Shown in pieces: positions 36,060 to 45,975 of a DNA stretch of 64,000 nucleotides. How positions within the stretch are numbered: the first letter of the stretch is position 1; each line of letters opens with the position of its first letter. The notes below the pieces were generated by a model. The model saw only the letters and a list, made by a program, of their open reading frames with translations. It searched no databases and was not told the origin of the DNA. The stretch lies in the NCBI RefSeq assembly GCF_013371465.1, contig NZ_JABWDU010000001.1, forward strand, positions 1,107,794 to 1,171,793, read 5' to 3'. The translations under genes and the position numbers were made by a program. The DNA comes from Ensifer oleiphilus (GTDB lineage Bacteria > Pseudomonadota > Alphaproteobacteria > Rhizobiales > Rhizobiaceae).

Positions 36060-36259
36060 GGCGCTTAAAGCGCTTCATCTTCAAACGGAAGCGATTCTGT
36101 TGGCTCAAAATGGCCGGTCCGCACGAAGGATGGCGCAGGGCGATGCCGATCCATCGGACAAGCCATCCGACACAGTGGGCGGTCGTTTTCAGCCAACCAG
36201 AAGAGCCGGAGGAATTTCGGCAGGATGCTTCCGTTTAAAGAAGAAGCGCTTTAGTCGCC
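36060..36259. repeat. 200-bp palindromic intergenic element with about 33-bp terminal inverted repeats
   Basis: The left end 36060-36092 and right end 36227-36259 are inverted copies, differing at four of 33 positions. Inner blocks also mirror each other: 36095-36110 with 36186-36202, and GGATGGC (36128-36134) with GCCATCC (36162-36168). The apex is CCGAT-CC-ATCGG at 36146-36157. The right arm has a 24-bp insertion relative to the left. The whole unit could fold as one long hairpin. It resembles the RIME or MITE class of rhizobial elements; no transposase is present. The stop codon of the neighbouring minus-strand gene lies in the right end. Confidence 0.65.
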
Positions 36260-37021
36260 GGCGATGAAAAATTTCCACTTCCCGTCGGGCATGATGCCGA
36301 CCCGGTAGAAGTTGTAGCTGCCAAATTCTTCCATGTCGGCAAAATCACCCGCCGTCACCAACCGGAAGAGGTCGACCTTTTCCGGAGCTGTCAGTGATGC
36401 AAGCGGCTTTTCGGCGAAATAGGGCCAGACATAGGCTTCCTGCGGCGTGCCCTTGTCGACCTGGACGAAGCCGGTCGAAAGCACGTCGAGCAGGATCGCC
36501 AGGATCTCGACGCCGTCCTGGTCGCCCGACAGGCTCTTCAGGATCGCGATCGGGTCTTCATCGGCGCTGACGCCGGTAACCTGGGTCTGGGTAGGGCCCT
36601 TGCCGAGAAGCGGACGCAGCCGCTCGATATCGCCCGAGGCCGCAGCTTCGACGATCAGTTCGCGCATGCGCGCCACCGGGGCCGGTATCTTGGAAACGTC
36701 GCTCAGGACTTCGATCGGCTCGACCGTCTTTGGCTCTTCGACGGCCTGATCTTCCCTCGTTATCGTCACCGTTTTTTTGATCAGCGGGTCCGGCATCGGA
36801 ATTTCGAGCGGGAGCTTTTCTTCCTGGTCCGGTTCTTCCTCTACAGGCTCGGCCGGCGGAGGGGGCGTGTTCTGGTCGCTCGCGACGGCTTTCGGTTCAT
36901 CTTGCAATTCGCTGAGCGCAAACGCAGGCGCCGTCATCACCGGAGCGCAGAATGCGACACCGGCCAGAAGCAGCGTAACAAGGCGAACCGGAAAGGTCCG
37001 GTTGGCATGGTTCCGGCTCAT
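36251..37021 (-). CDS. Exported protein of unknown function, 256 aa
   Basis: The N-terminus is a signal peptide: basic MSRNHANRTFPVR, a hydrophobic core, then APAFA near residue 35. Residues 40-75 are Pro/Glu-rich, followed by a domain with VARMRELIVEAAASGDIERL (about 117-136), the ankyrin-like phrase AASGDIERLRPLLGKG, and a C-terminal EFGSYNFYRVGIMPDGKWKF. I know similar hypothetical proteins only from rhizobia. The last codons and stop (GGC GAC TAA) lie inside the palindromic element, so the C-terminus may have been changed by its insertion. Confidence 0.82.
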   Translation of the reverse strand: MSRNHANRTFPVRLVTLLLAGVAFCAPVMTAPAFALSELQDEPKAVASDQNTPPPPAEPVEEEPDQEEKLPLEIPMPDPLIKKTVTITREDQAVEEPKTVEPIEVLSDVSKIPAPVARMRELIVEAAASGDIERLRPLLGKGPTQTQVTGVSADEDPIAILKSLSGDQDGVEILAILLDVLSTGFVQVDKGTPQEAYVWPYFAEKPLASLTAPEKVDLFRLVTAGDFADMEEFGSYNFYRVGIMPDGKWKFFIAGD

Positions 37022-37038
37022 AGGGGCAGTCCTGCTAA

Positions 37039-37308
37039 TTACTGAAGCGAGCGTTGGGGCGAAAATTCACCGGCGAGCATGCGCTCGCGAAGCGAATTGA
37101 GCATCGCTTCCGCACCGTCTTCACCATGAAGCCGAACGGTTTCCCGCATGGCTAGAGCGATGGCCGCATCGGCGATGATCTCTGGCTCGATGCCATCAGC
37201 CATGCCGTCCGCCCAGGCTTCGTTCTGGTGTTCCAGCGCTGCCTGCATTTTCTCGTGGACGATCATGTCATCGATGTCGGTCAGGCTTGGTTCCATCATT
37301 CGTTCCAT
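37039..37308 (-). CDS. Small acidic protein of unknown function, 89 aa
   Basis: The protein begins MERMMEPSLTDIDDMIVHEK and is helical and acidic; EIIADAAIALAMRETVRLHG (about 42-61) looks amphipathic. There is no signal peptide. The ATG is the first in frame; ATG codons at positions 4 and 5 are alternatives. It is 17 bp upstream of the exported 256-aa gene and may be cotranscribed. Codon use matches its neighbours, which supports a real gene. Confidence 0.65.
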   Translation of the reverse strand: MERMMEPSLTDIDDMIVHEKMQAALEHQNEAWADGMADGIEPEIIADAAIALAMRETVRLHGEDGAEAMLNSLRERMLAGEFSPQRSLQ

Positions 37309-37467
37309 GCGACTTCCATTGCTGCAAGTGGCTCACTCTAACGTCGTTCGGCTGAACCTCAACTGAACGACCGTGACCCGGTTGTCACTTCTTACCACTC
37401 TCTTAACGAAATTAGCAGCCTTTTCCCGAAACGACACGGGGTCGTGAGAAAAGAGGTTAATTTATCG

Positions 37468-37923
37468 CTAATTTCCAAAGCGGGCGACGATTTCTGACGC
37501 AAGTGTTGCTCCTTCGGCACGATATCGCTGTTCGGCGACGATCGCTGGCTGGGTACAGGTCGTGTAGACGGAGGCAAAAGTACGATACCCGCGGTTGAAG
37601 GCGGCGGTCATCCTCTCGCGTCGTTTCGCTTCATTGGCCGTTTCCTTGTCGATCAGTTCCTGCATCGAGCGCCGCCAGACGTCCTCGGGCTCCTTGACGC
37701 AGAGATTGCGCAAATAGTGCACCGATCCGAGAACTTCGGCGAGGCGAATCAGTCGCTGGTCATAGGGCGTTGGCTTCTCCTCGACCGCAACGGGCGCGGG
37801 GCCTTGCACCTGCGCCTTATCCTGCGGCGGTGACGCCGTCTTCTGCGCCGCTGCGGCGGTTGCCGTGGCGACGATCAGTGTCGTCAGAGTAAGGCGGGCA
37901 ATGATCGGGCCGAATGTCATCAT
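37468..37923 (-). CDS. TIGR02301-family exported protein
   Basis: The 151-residue protein has a signal peptide ending near ATAAAAQ (about 20-27) and a domain with LAEVLGSVHYLRNLCVKEPE and WRRSMQELID, then FNRGYRTFASVYTTC. The two Cys in LRNLC and TTCT are conserved in TIGR02301, a short alphaproteobacterial family of unknown periplasmic role. Its start overlaps the Nudix gene stop as ATGA, so they are coupled. Confidence 0.82.
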   Translation of the reverse strand: MMTFGPIIARLTLTTLIVATATAAAAQKTASPPQDKAQVQGPAPVAVEEKPTPYDQRLIRLAEVLGSVHYLRNLCVKEPEDVWRRSMQELIDKETANEAKRRERMTAAFNRGYRTFASVYTTCTQPAIVAEQRYRAEGATLASEIVARFGN

Positions 37924-38366
37924 TCCATCAAGTCCGAATCGGCGGCTGTTTCAAGGCGCCGGCCCTCGGCGGCCAGTTTTTCCACGCATTCACGAACACT
38001 GTCGGGGATGGGAAGCGCAAAGATCTCCTGTGGCGTGAACCAGCCGAGCCCGGCCGCATCGTCGCTGGCAACGGCAACGGCACCAGCGTCCGCCTGCGCT
38101 CGGAAAACGGAGAGGAAGAAGTGCCGTCCTTCCGATTCCTTGCCGGGCAGATCGTAGGTTTCAAACAGCACCGGTTCGCGTGCGTCGATGCCTGTTTCTT
38201 CCCGCAATTCACGCAGGGCCGTCTCTTGCGGCGTTTCACCCGGCTCGGCGCGGCCACCCGGAAACGCGTACATGTCGGCCGAAGGCGGATTGGCGCGTCG
38301 CACCAGCAGGTAACGGCCATCGCGTTCGAGAATGACGGAGGAGGCGAGTTCGGGCTGTTTCGGCAT
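37920..38366 (-). CDS. Nudix hydrolase
   Basis: The 148-residue protein has a complete Nudix box beginning at residue 37: GGRAEPGETPQETALRELRE followed by ETGI, with the metal-binding REXXEE core intact. The N-terminus ASSVILERDGRYLLVRRANP is the usual first strand pair. Substrate may be ADP-ribose or a damaged nucleotide; the sequence does not decide. It is upstream of and overlapping the TIGR02301 gene, and divergent from the SRAP gene with 61 bp between the two starts. Confidence 0.9.
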   Translation of the reverse strand: MPKQPELASSVILERDGRYLLVRRANPPSADMYAFPGGRAEPGETPQETALRELREETGIDAREPVLFETYDLPGKESEGRHFFLSVFRAQADAGAVAVASDDAAGLGWFTPQEIFALPIPDSVRECVEKLAAEGRRLETAADSDLME

Positions 38367-38427
38367 GATGGAATCAATTTCGATCGGTATCGTTGACCCA
38401 TCCTACGTGAAGTGCCACATCCATGTC

Positions 38428-39207
38428 ATGTGCGGACGTTTTGCGCTGACGGCGACGCCGGAAGAATTGATCGAGCTGTTCGGCCTGCTGGAAAGCGATG
38501 ATTTTCCGGCCCGCTTCAATATTGCACCCACGCAGCCGATCATCGTCGTCATGGCTGCAGATGGCGGCGGGCCGGGCAGCAACCTGCCTGAGCGCCGGGC
38601 GCTTCTTGTCCGCTGGGGTTTTACGCCCGGCTGGGTCAAGGACCCCAGGGATTTTCCGCTTCTGATCAACGCCCGCGCCGAGACGGCGATCGAGAAGGCA
38701 TCGTTTCGCGCCGCGATGCGCCACCGTCGCGTGCTGGTTCCGGCATCGGGCTTCTATGAATGGCATCGCCCCGCAAAGGGCAGCGGCGAGGCCTCGCAGG
38801 CCTATTGGATTCGCCCGCGAAAGGGCGGCATCGTCGCCTTTGCCGGCCTGATGGAGACATGGTCTTCCGCCGACGGTTCAGAGGTCGACACGGCTGCGGT
38901 GCTGACGACCAGCGCCAATCCGGCAATTGCGCCCATCCACGATCGCATGCCTGTCGTGATTCATCCGGAAGATTTCGCCCGCTGGCTGGACTGCAAGACG
39001 CAGGAGCCGCGCGACGTCCTCGATCTCATGACGCCTGCGCCGGAAGATTATTTCGAGGCGATCCCCGTTTCCGACAAGGTCAACAAGGTCGCAAACGCCG
39101 GGCCGGATATTCAGGAAGCGGTTGTTCCGCTACTGGTGCCCAAGGCGACGGCAAAGAACGACAAGAACGGGGACAAGTCCGACGACGGGCAAATGTCCCT
39201 GTTCTGA
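38428..39207 (+). CDS. SOS response-associated peptidase (SRAP, YedK/HMCES family)
   Basis: SRAP proteins form a stable thiazolidine link to abasic sites in single-stranded DNA. The start must be ATG 38428 because Cys2 (MCGRFALT) becomes the N-terminal nucleophile after Met removal. Other active-site motifs: FNIAPTQ (about 31-37), NARAETAIEKASFR (about 77-90), SGFYEWHRP with the catalytic Glu (about 107-115) and HDRMPVVI with His (about 171-178). The protein has 259 residues and is intact. Confidence 0.93.
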   Translation: MCGRFALTATPEELIELFGLLESDDFPARFNIAPTQPIIVVMAADGGGPGSNLPERRALLVRWGFTPGWVKDPRDFPLLINARAETAIEKASFRAAMRHRRVLVPASGFYEWHRPAKGSGEASQAYWIRPRKGGIVAFAGLMETWSSADGSEVDTAAVLTTSANPAIAPIHDRMPVVIHPEDFARWLDCKTQEPRDVLDLMTPAPEDYFEAIPVSDKVNKVANAGPDIQEAVVPLLVPKATAKNDKNGDKSDDGQMSLF

Positions 39208-39220
39208 TGCCCGTCAGTTC

Positions 39221-39373
39221 TCAGGCCGGCTGCTTCTTCAGCTTGACCGCGGGCTTTGCCTTTATCTGCAGGGCAGCGGCAAGCACGGCTTTCAGGCCGA
39301 GCGGGCGATATTGTTGAACCAGATCGGCGGATGTCTTGGCGATATCGGTGGTCTTGGCGGCCTTCACGTGCAT
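39221..39373 (-). CDS. Small basic protein of unknown function, 50 aa
   Basis: An ATG at 39371-39373 is preceded by AAGGAGT at good spacing. The protein is MHVKAAKTTDIAKTSADLVQ, then QYRPLGLKAVLAAALQ and a Lys-rich tail (KAKPAVKLKKQPA). It is basic and could bind nucleic acid, but I recognise no family. It converges on the SRAP gene with 13 bp between stops. The clear ribosome-binding site is the best support. Confidence 0.6.
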   Translation of the reverse strand: MHVKAAKTTDIAKTSADLVQQYRPLGLKAVLAAALQIKAKPAVKLKKQPA

Positions 39374-39786
39374 GCACTCCTTGATGCTTATCCTGGGCCG
39401 GAAACGCCTCGTTCTCGCTTGCGTAAACGACAACGATGCTCCTCCTCGGCTTCTCCGGAGACAGGAATCAGGGTGCAGGGCCAAGCTGCACCGCGAATCT
39501 CCTTCCCGCGTGGCGATCCCAGATAAGCCAAATCATGACAAATCCATGACCATATCAGTGCCTTGATAGTCGGCTGTGCTTGGCAGGCCGCTGACCACTT
39601 GACCGACGCCATGCGAAGCGCGATAAGTGAGCCCATGAAAACGGTTACCTGCATTATCTGCCGGAAGATTATTCGCTAGCGCTCCGCTGGCCTGGCCGTT
39701 TTCGTCTGCCGAAATCCAAGATGACAAACGCGCGGGCCTCCCGGGCGCCGTATTTCTGACGGTTGCATGCGTATTGGAGATTTGGA
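39374..39786. other. 413-bp gap before cysS
   Basis: No full gene seen. It should contain the promoters of the divergent 50-aa gene and cysS. A 14-codon frame, MKTVTCIICRKIIR, at 39638-39682 has two Cys codons and no strong Shine-Dalgarno; it could be a leader peptide of cysS but may be chance. A GC-rich imperfect hairpin follows at about 39734-39752. Confidence 0.4.
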
Positions 39787-41178
39787 ATGGGCGGAGTGCC
39801 GACACTTAAGCTGTACAACACGCTGACGCGGGAGAAGGTCGATTTCAAGCCGATCGATCCTGACAATGTCCGCATGTATGTCTGCGGCCCGACCGTGTAC
39901 GACTATGCCCATATCGGCAATGCGCGTCCGGTCATCGTCTTCGATATCCTGTTCCGGCTGCTGCGTCATGTCTTTGGCGAGCAGAAGGTGACCTATGTCC
40001 GCAACATCACCGATGTCGACGACAAGATCAACGCGCGGGCGTTGCGCGACTATCCCGGCCTGCCCTTGAACGAGGCGATCCGGCATGTGACCGAGAAGAC
40101 CGAGACGCAGTTCCTCGAAGATGCCAAGTCGCTCGGTTGCCTCGATCCTGACGTGCAGCCGCGTGCGACCGATAACATTCCGCAGATGATCGACATCATC
40201 GACAAGCTGATCGCCAAGGGTCATGCCTACAAGGCCGGCGGCGAAGTGCTGTTCGACACCAAGTCGATGCCGGACTACGGCCAGCTTTCCAAGCGCAATC
40301 TCGACGAGCAGCAGGCCGGCGCCCGCGTTGCCGTCGAAGTCCACAAAAAGCATCCGGGCGACTTTGTGCTGTGGAAACTCTCGGCCGACCACGAGCCGGG
40401 CTGGGAGAGCCCATGGGGCAGGGGCCGTCCCGGCTGGCACATCGAGTGCTCGGCCATGAGCGGACGCTACCTCGGCGAGATCTTCGACATCCACGGCGGC
40501 GGGCTCGACCTCATCTTCCCGCACCATGAAAACGAGATCGCCCAGTCGCGCTGCGCCCACGGCACGGATGTGATGGCGAATGTCTGGATGCACAACGGCT
40601 TCCTGCAGGTCGAAGGCCGCAAGATGTCGAAGTCCGAAGGCAACTTCGTTACCATTTATGAGTTGCTGCACACCGAAAAATTCGGCGGCCGCAAATGGCC
40701 GGGCGACGTGCTGCGCCTTGCCATGCTGATGACCCACTACCGCGAGCCGATCGATTTTTCGATCAAGCGGCTGGAAGAAGCCGAGCACTTGCTGTCGAAA
40801 TGGCCGGTGCCGGGTGACGTCCAGGGCGAGGTCGACCCGGCTATCGTCGCGGCGCTGTCGGACGACTTGAACACGGTGGCGGCGGTTCAGGCGCTCCATG
40901 CTCTGGCGCAGAAGGCTGCCGGCGACCCTGCACTCAGAGGTAGCTTTGCCGCAAGTGCGTCGCTGCTCGGCATCGTGCCGCAGGCCGTCGAACTCGACGA
41001 GGCCGTCGTTCACGAGGTTGATGGCCGTGTGCGTGCACGCCTGGAACTGTTGAAAGCAAAGGATTTCGCTGCGGCCGACAGGATCCGCGACGATCTGCTG
41101 GCTCAGGGCATTCAGCTCAAGGATGGCAAGGACCCGGCGACCGGCGAACGCGTGACGACGTGGGATGTGAAGCGATGA
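39787..41178 (+). CDS. cysS: Cysteinyl-tRNA synthetase
   Basis: Class Ia synthetase charging tRNA-Cys. [19 protein letters not shown] (about 30-48) has the zinc-binding Cys and the HIGH-like HIGN motif; [10 protein letters not shown] (about 218-227) supplies further zinc ligands, and KMSKSEGNF near 279-287 is the KMSKS loop. The protein has 463 residues, complete. I chose ATG 39787 with GGAG seven bases upstream; an ATG eight codons earlier is less likely. It begins a run of same-strand genes to citramalate synthase. Confidence 0.95.
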   Translation: MGGVPTLKLYNTLTREKVDFKPIDPDNVRMYVCGPTVYDYAHIGNARPVIVFDILFRLLRHVFGEQKVTYVRNITDVDDKINARALRDYPGLPLNEAIRHVTEKTETQFLEDAKSLGCLDPDVQPRATDNIPQMIDIIDKLIAKGHAYKAGGEVLFDTKSMPDYGQLSKRNLDEQQAGARVAVEVHKKHPGDFVLWKLSADHEPGWESPWGRGRPGWHIECSAMSGRYLGEIFDIHGGGLDLIFPHHENEIAQSRCAHGTDVMANVWMHNGFLQVEGRKMSKSEGNFVTIYELLHTEKFGGRKWPGDVLRLAMLMTHYREPIDFSIKRLEEAEHLLSKWPVPGDVQGEVDPAIVAALSDDLNTVAAVQALHALAQKAAGDPALRGSFAASASLLGIVPQAVELDEAVVHEVDGRVRARLELLKAKDFAAADRIRDDLLAQGIQLKDGKDPATGERVTTWDVKR

Positions 41179-41288
41179 AAATCGTTTGCCAATCCGTGCT
41201 GTCGTGGTCGGTCGACCGATGTCAGGCAGGGAACGGCGCTCGCAGTTTGGTGGCGTGAGGCAAGGGGCATGAAGGAGGAGTTCGGGCA

Positions 41289-41669
41289 ATGATCGATCAT
41301 ACCGGCATTTCGGTTGCGGACTTCGACAAGGCGAAGGCCTTCTATGACAAGACGTTCGCCCCGCTTGGAGCATCCTTCCTGATGATGGTGCCATCAGAGC
41401 ATACCGGCGGCGTCAAGGTTGGCGGCTACGGTCGCGAGCGGCCAGTCTTCTGGCTGCATGAGGCCGCGGCCGGTCCCGGCCGGCACTATGCCTTCACTGC
41501 ACGCAGCCGCAGCGAGGTCGATGCTTTCCATGAAGCGGCGCTCTCCGCCGGCGGCCGCGACAACGGCAAGCCGGGACTGCGGCCGCACTATCACCCGGAC
41601 TATTACGCCGCCTTTGTCTTCGATCTTGATGGCAACAACATCGAAGCGGTCTGCCATGCGCCGGCTTGA
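41289..41669 (+). CDS. VOC-family protein (glyoxalase/bleomycin-resistance fold)
   Basis: A 126-residue VOC protein: MIDHTGISVADFDKAKAFYD at the start with the first metal-ligand His, GRHYAFTARSRSEVDAFHEA in the middle, and YYAAFVFDLDGNNIEAVCH at the end with Glu and His ligands. AAGGAGGAG lies upstream at about 41273-41281. It is 12 bp before the first of three GFA genes and probably in the same operon. Confidence 0.88.
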   Translation: MIDHTGISVADFDKAKAFYDKTFAPLGASFLMMVPSEHTGGVKVGGYGRERPVFWLHEAAAGPGRHYAFTARSRSEVDAFHEAALSAGGRDNGKPGLRPHYHPDYYAAFVFDLDGNNIEAVCHAPA

Positions 41670-41681
41670 GGAGACGCGGCG

Positions 41682-42173
41682 ATGAGCCTCGACAACCGAC
41701 CACACTATGCCGGCGGCTGCCAATGCGGTGCCGTGCGCTTTCGCGTCGAGGGCGTTCTTGGCGACGCGTCCGTCTGTCATTGCCGCATGTGCCAGAAGGC
41801 GAGCGGGAACTTCTATCTGCCGCTGGTGTCGGTGCGCGGCGCAACCGTGACCTGGACCCGCGGCGAGCGCAAGCGCTTCCAGTCGTCCAACTTCGGCTGG
41901 CGTGGATTTTGCGGCGATTGCGGCACGCCGCTGACCTACGAGGCGCCCGACGGCATGGCACTGGCGATTGCCGCCTTCGACGAGCCGCAGGGGATCGTGC
42001 CGACCATCCAGTGGGGCGTCGAGGGCAAGCTGCCCTATGTCGACGACGTTCCGGAGCTTCCAGGCGAGGAGACGCTGGCCGATGCCGAGGCAGCTTCATT
42101 CCTTGCCGATCTCGTTTCCTACCAGCATCCCGATCATGACACCGAAACCTGGCCCCCGGAGGACAAGAAATGA
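41682..42173 (+). CDS. GFA/CENP-V family zinc protein, copy 1
   Basis: The 163-residue protein carries the zinc ligands of the glutathione-dependent formaldehyde-activating (GFA) fold: YAGGCQCGAVRFRVEG (CxC, near 11), VCHCRMCQKASG (near 32-43) and FCGDCGTPLTYE (near 73). Most GFA proteins have no proven function. It is the first of three adjacent paralogues; its stop overlaps the start of copy 2 (ATGA). The C-terminus ends in a QHPDHDTETWPP phrase also found in the other two copies. Confidence 0.9.
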   Translation: MSLDNRPHYAGGCQCGAVRFRVEGVLGDASVCHCRMCQKASGNFYLPLVSVRGATVTWTRGERKRFQSSNFGWRGFCGDCGTPLTYEAPDGMALAIAAFDEPQGIVPTIQWGVEGKLPYVDDVPELPGEETLADAEAASFLADLVSYQHPDHDTETWPPEDKK

Positions 42174-42642
42174 CGGAGACTGTTCGAACAGGCGGGTGCC
42201 AATGCGGTGCTGTCCGCTTCCGCATCCGCGGTCAGCTCGGCCGTCCGTCGATCTGCCATTGCCGCATGTGCCAGAAGCAGTTCGGCTCCTTCTTTTCCGC
42301 GCTGGTGACGGCGCCGAAGGACGGCGTCGAATGGACCCGCGACGCCCCGAGCTATTTCCAGTCCTCGGTCAATATCGATCGCGGCTTCTGCGCGAAATGC
42401 GGCACGCCGATGATCTATCGCCATCCCGGCGGCATGGAGATCGCCATCGGCACCTTCGACGATCGCAGCGATCTGGCGCCGCAGATCCAGGTCAACTACG
42501 CCTCGCGGCTTCCCTGGGTCGAGACCATCTTCGATCAGCCAGCGCTGACAGATCCGGATTTCTACAGCAGGCAGGAGAGTATCATCTCCTTCCAGCACCC
42601 CGATCACGAGACCGAGCAATGGCATGAGCCCGGAGTGTTCAA

Positions 42643-42646
<4 letters not shown>
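42170..42646 (+). CDS. GFA/CENP-V family zinc protein, copy 2
   Basis: A 158-residue paralogue with TGGCQCGAVRFRIRG, ICHCRMCQKQFG and FCAKCGTPMIYR, so all zinc ligands are kept. The C-terminal phrase is FQHPDHETEQWH. It overlaps copy 1 and copy 3 by four bases on each side. The middle segment (EWTRDAPSYFQSSVNIDRG) differs from the other copies, suggesting divergence of the substrate pocket rather than recent duplication. Confidence 0.9.
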
Positions 42647-44105
<1,459 letters not shown>

Positions 44106-44131
44106 CGACTGAGCATTATTGGAAACGAGCC

Positions 44132-45748
44132 ATGACCAGGGAACGCATCTACCTCTTCGACACGACGCTACGGGACGGGCAGCAGACGCCCGGCATCGAC
44201 TTTTCCGTCGAGGACAAGATCGCGATTACCACGCTGCTCGACGACTTCGGCATGGACTATGTCGAAGGCGGTTATCCAGGAGCAAACCCGACCGACACCG
44301 AGTTCTTCAAGCGCCGTCGCACGAAGAAGGCGTCCTTCGTCGCCTTCGGCATGACCAAGCGCGCCGGCGTTTCCGCCTCGAACGATCCGGGCCTTGCCGC
44401 CCTGCTCGAGGCAAAGAGCGACGCGATCTGTCTCGTCGCCAAAAGCTGGGATTACCACGTGGCCGTAGCGCTCGGCTGTTCCAACGCGGAGAACCTCGAC
44501 AATATCAGCCAGTCCGTCGCAGCCGTCGTCGGTGCCGGCCGCGAAGCGATGGTCGATTGCGAGCATTTCTTCGATGGCTACAAGGCGAACCGCTCATATG
44601 CGCTTGCCTGCGCCAAGGCAGCCTTCGAAGCGGGTGCGCGCTGGATCGTGCTTTGCGACACCAATGGCGGCACGCAGCCGCATGAGGTGCGCGAGATCGT
44701 CTCGGCTGTCATCGCCGCCGGCGTGCCCGGCGCAAATCTCGGCATCCACGCCCACAACGATACCGGCCAGGCGATCGCGAATTCGCTCGCGGCGGTGGAG
44801 GCCGGTGTTCGCCAGATCCAGGGGACGCTGAATGGTATCGGCGAGCGCTGTGGCAACGCCAATCTGGTGACGCTCATCCCCACTTTGGCGCTGAAGGAGA
44901 TCTATTCGAGCCGATTCGAAACGGCGATCGATGCCGACCGCCTGTTGGAGTTGACCAAGCTCTCGCATGCCTTCGACGAGCTGTTGAACCGCTCACCGGA
45001 TATGCAGGCGCCCTATGTCGGCGCTTCGGCGTTCGCCACCAAGGCCGGCATTCACGCCTCGGCGCTCCTGAAGGATCCGCGCACCTATGAGCATATTGCT
45101 CCCGAAAGCGTCGGAAATCTCCGCAAGGTCATGGTGTCGGATCAGGGCGGCAAGGCGAACTTCATCAACGCCTTGAAGCGCCGCGGCATCGTCGTCGGCA
45201 AGGACGATCCCAAGCTCGACAAGCTGATCGCGATCGTCAAGGAGCGCGAGGCGACGGGCTATGCCTACGAAGGCGCCGATGCGAGCTTTGCGCTGCTGGC
45301 AAGCCGCATCCTCGGAACGGTGCCGGATTTCTTCCACGTCGAAAGCTTCCGGGTGATGGTCGAGCGCCGCTTCGACGCCAACGGCCAGCTGAAGACCGTC
45401 TCGGAGGCAGTCGTCCGGGTCGTCGTCGATGGCGAGACGATGATGTCGGTTGCCGAGGGGCACGGCCCGGTCAACGCGCTCGACTTGGCGCTGCGCAAGG
45501 ATCTCGGCAAGTACCAGTCCGAGATCGATGACCTGGAGCTTGCGGACTACAAGGTCCGTATCCTCAACGGCGGGACCGAGGCGATCACCCGCGTTCTGAT
45601 CGAATCGACCGATGGCACGGGCGCGCGCTGGTGGACGGTTGGGGTCTCCGACAACATCATCGACGCCTCGTTCCAGGCGCTGATGGACAGTATCATTTTC
45701 AAGCTCCTGAAGAACCGCGACCATGTCGGGTTGATCGCCGCGGAGTAA
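44132..45748 (+). CDS. cimA: Citramalate synthase (LeuA-like, TIGR00977 type)
   Basis: The enzyme condenses acetyl-CoA with pyruvate to citramalate, feeding isoleucine synthesis without threonine. The 538 residues have LFDTTLRDGQQTPG (8-21) with the metal and Arg-Asp motif, GIHAHNDTGQAIANS (about 205-219), GTLNGIGERCGNANL (about 232-246) and a C-terminal LeuA regulatory domain from about 400. The alternative 2-isopropylmalate synthase is less likely because of the start and domain layout, but substrate cannot be proven from sequence. It is 26 bp after pip. Confidence 0.85.
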   Translation: MTRERIYLFDTTLRDGQQTPGIDFSVEDKIAITTLLDDFGMDYVEGGYPGANPTDTEFFKRRRTKKASFVAFGMTKRAGVSASNDPGLAALLEAKSDAICLVAKSWDYHVAVALGCSNAENLDNISQSVAAVVGAGREAMVDCEHFFDGYKANRSYALACAKAAFEAGARWIVLCDTNGGTQPHEVREIVSAVIAAGVPGANLGIHAHNDTGQAIANSLAAVEAGVRQIQGTLNGIGERCGNANLVTLIPTLALKEIYSSRFETAIDADRLLELTKLSHAFDELLNRSPDMQAPYVGASAFATKAGIHASALLKDPRTYEHIAPESVGNLRKVMVSDQGGKANFINALKRRGIVVGKDDPKLDKLIAIVKEREATGYAYEGADASFALLASRILGTVPDFFHVESFRVMVERRFDANGQLKTVSEAVVRVVVDGETMMSVAEGHGPVNALDLALRKDLGKYQSEIDDLELADYKVRILNGGTEAITRVLIESTDGTGARWWTVGVSDNIIDASFQALMDSIIFKLLKNRDHVGLIAAE

Positions 45749-45768
45749 CGCGTCGCACCGCACAGAAC

Positions 45769-45802
45769 GGGCAGGGCGCGCCCATGATGGGTGCTCCTGC
45801 CC
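45769..45802 (+). terminator. Hairpin after cimA, possible terminator
   Basis: GGGCAGG (45769-45775) pairs with CCTGCCC (45796-45802), with an inner GC..CCC/GGG..GC stem around ATGAT. It is 20 bp after the cimA stop but lacks a T-run. Confidence 0.4.
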
Positions 45803-45975
45803 AAAGTATGAGCAAAATTCACCATCCGTTCACGGAAATGAATTGGTGCATTGAGGGGCATTGGAGTACGACGCCCTACGGAAGGGTTTGTCAGCCTGCA
45901 AGGCTGCGTCTTCATTGCGACCGGAGCGGGCGCGTCGCCACGACAGCCTCCGGCGAATACATCAGGAAAAACATC

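Noticed and set aside
39676-41394. 572-codon open frame antisense to cysS
   Set aside because: Shadow of cysS running into the next spacer; no domain.
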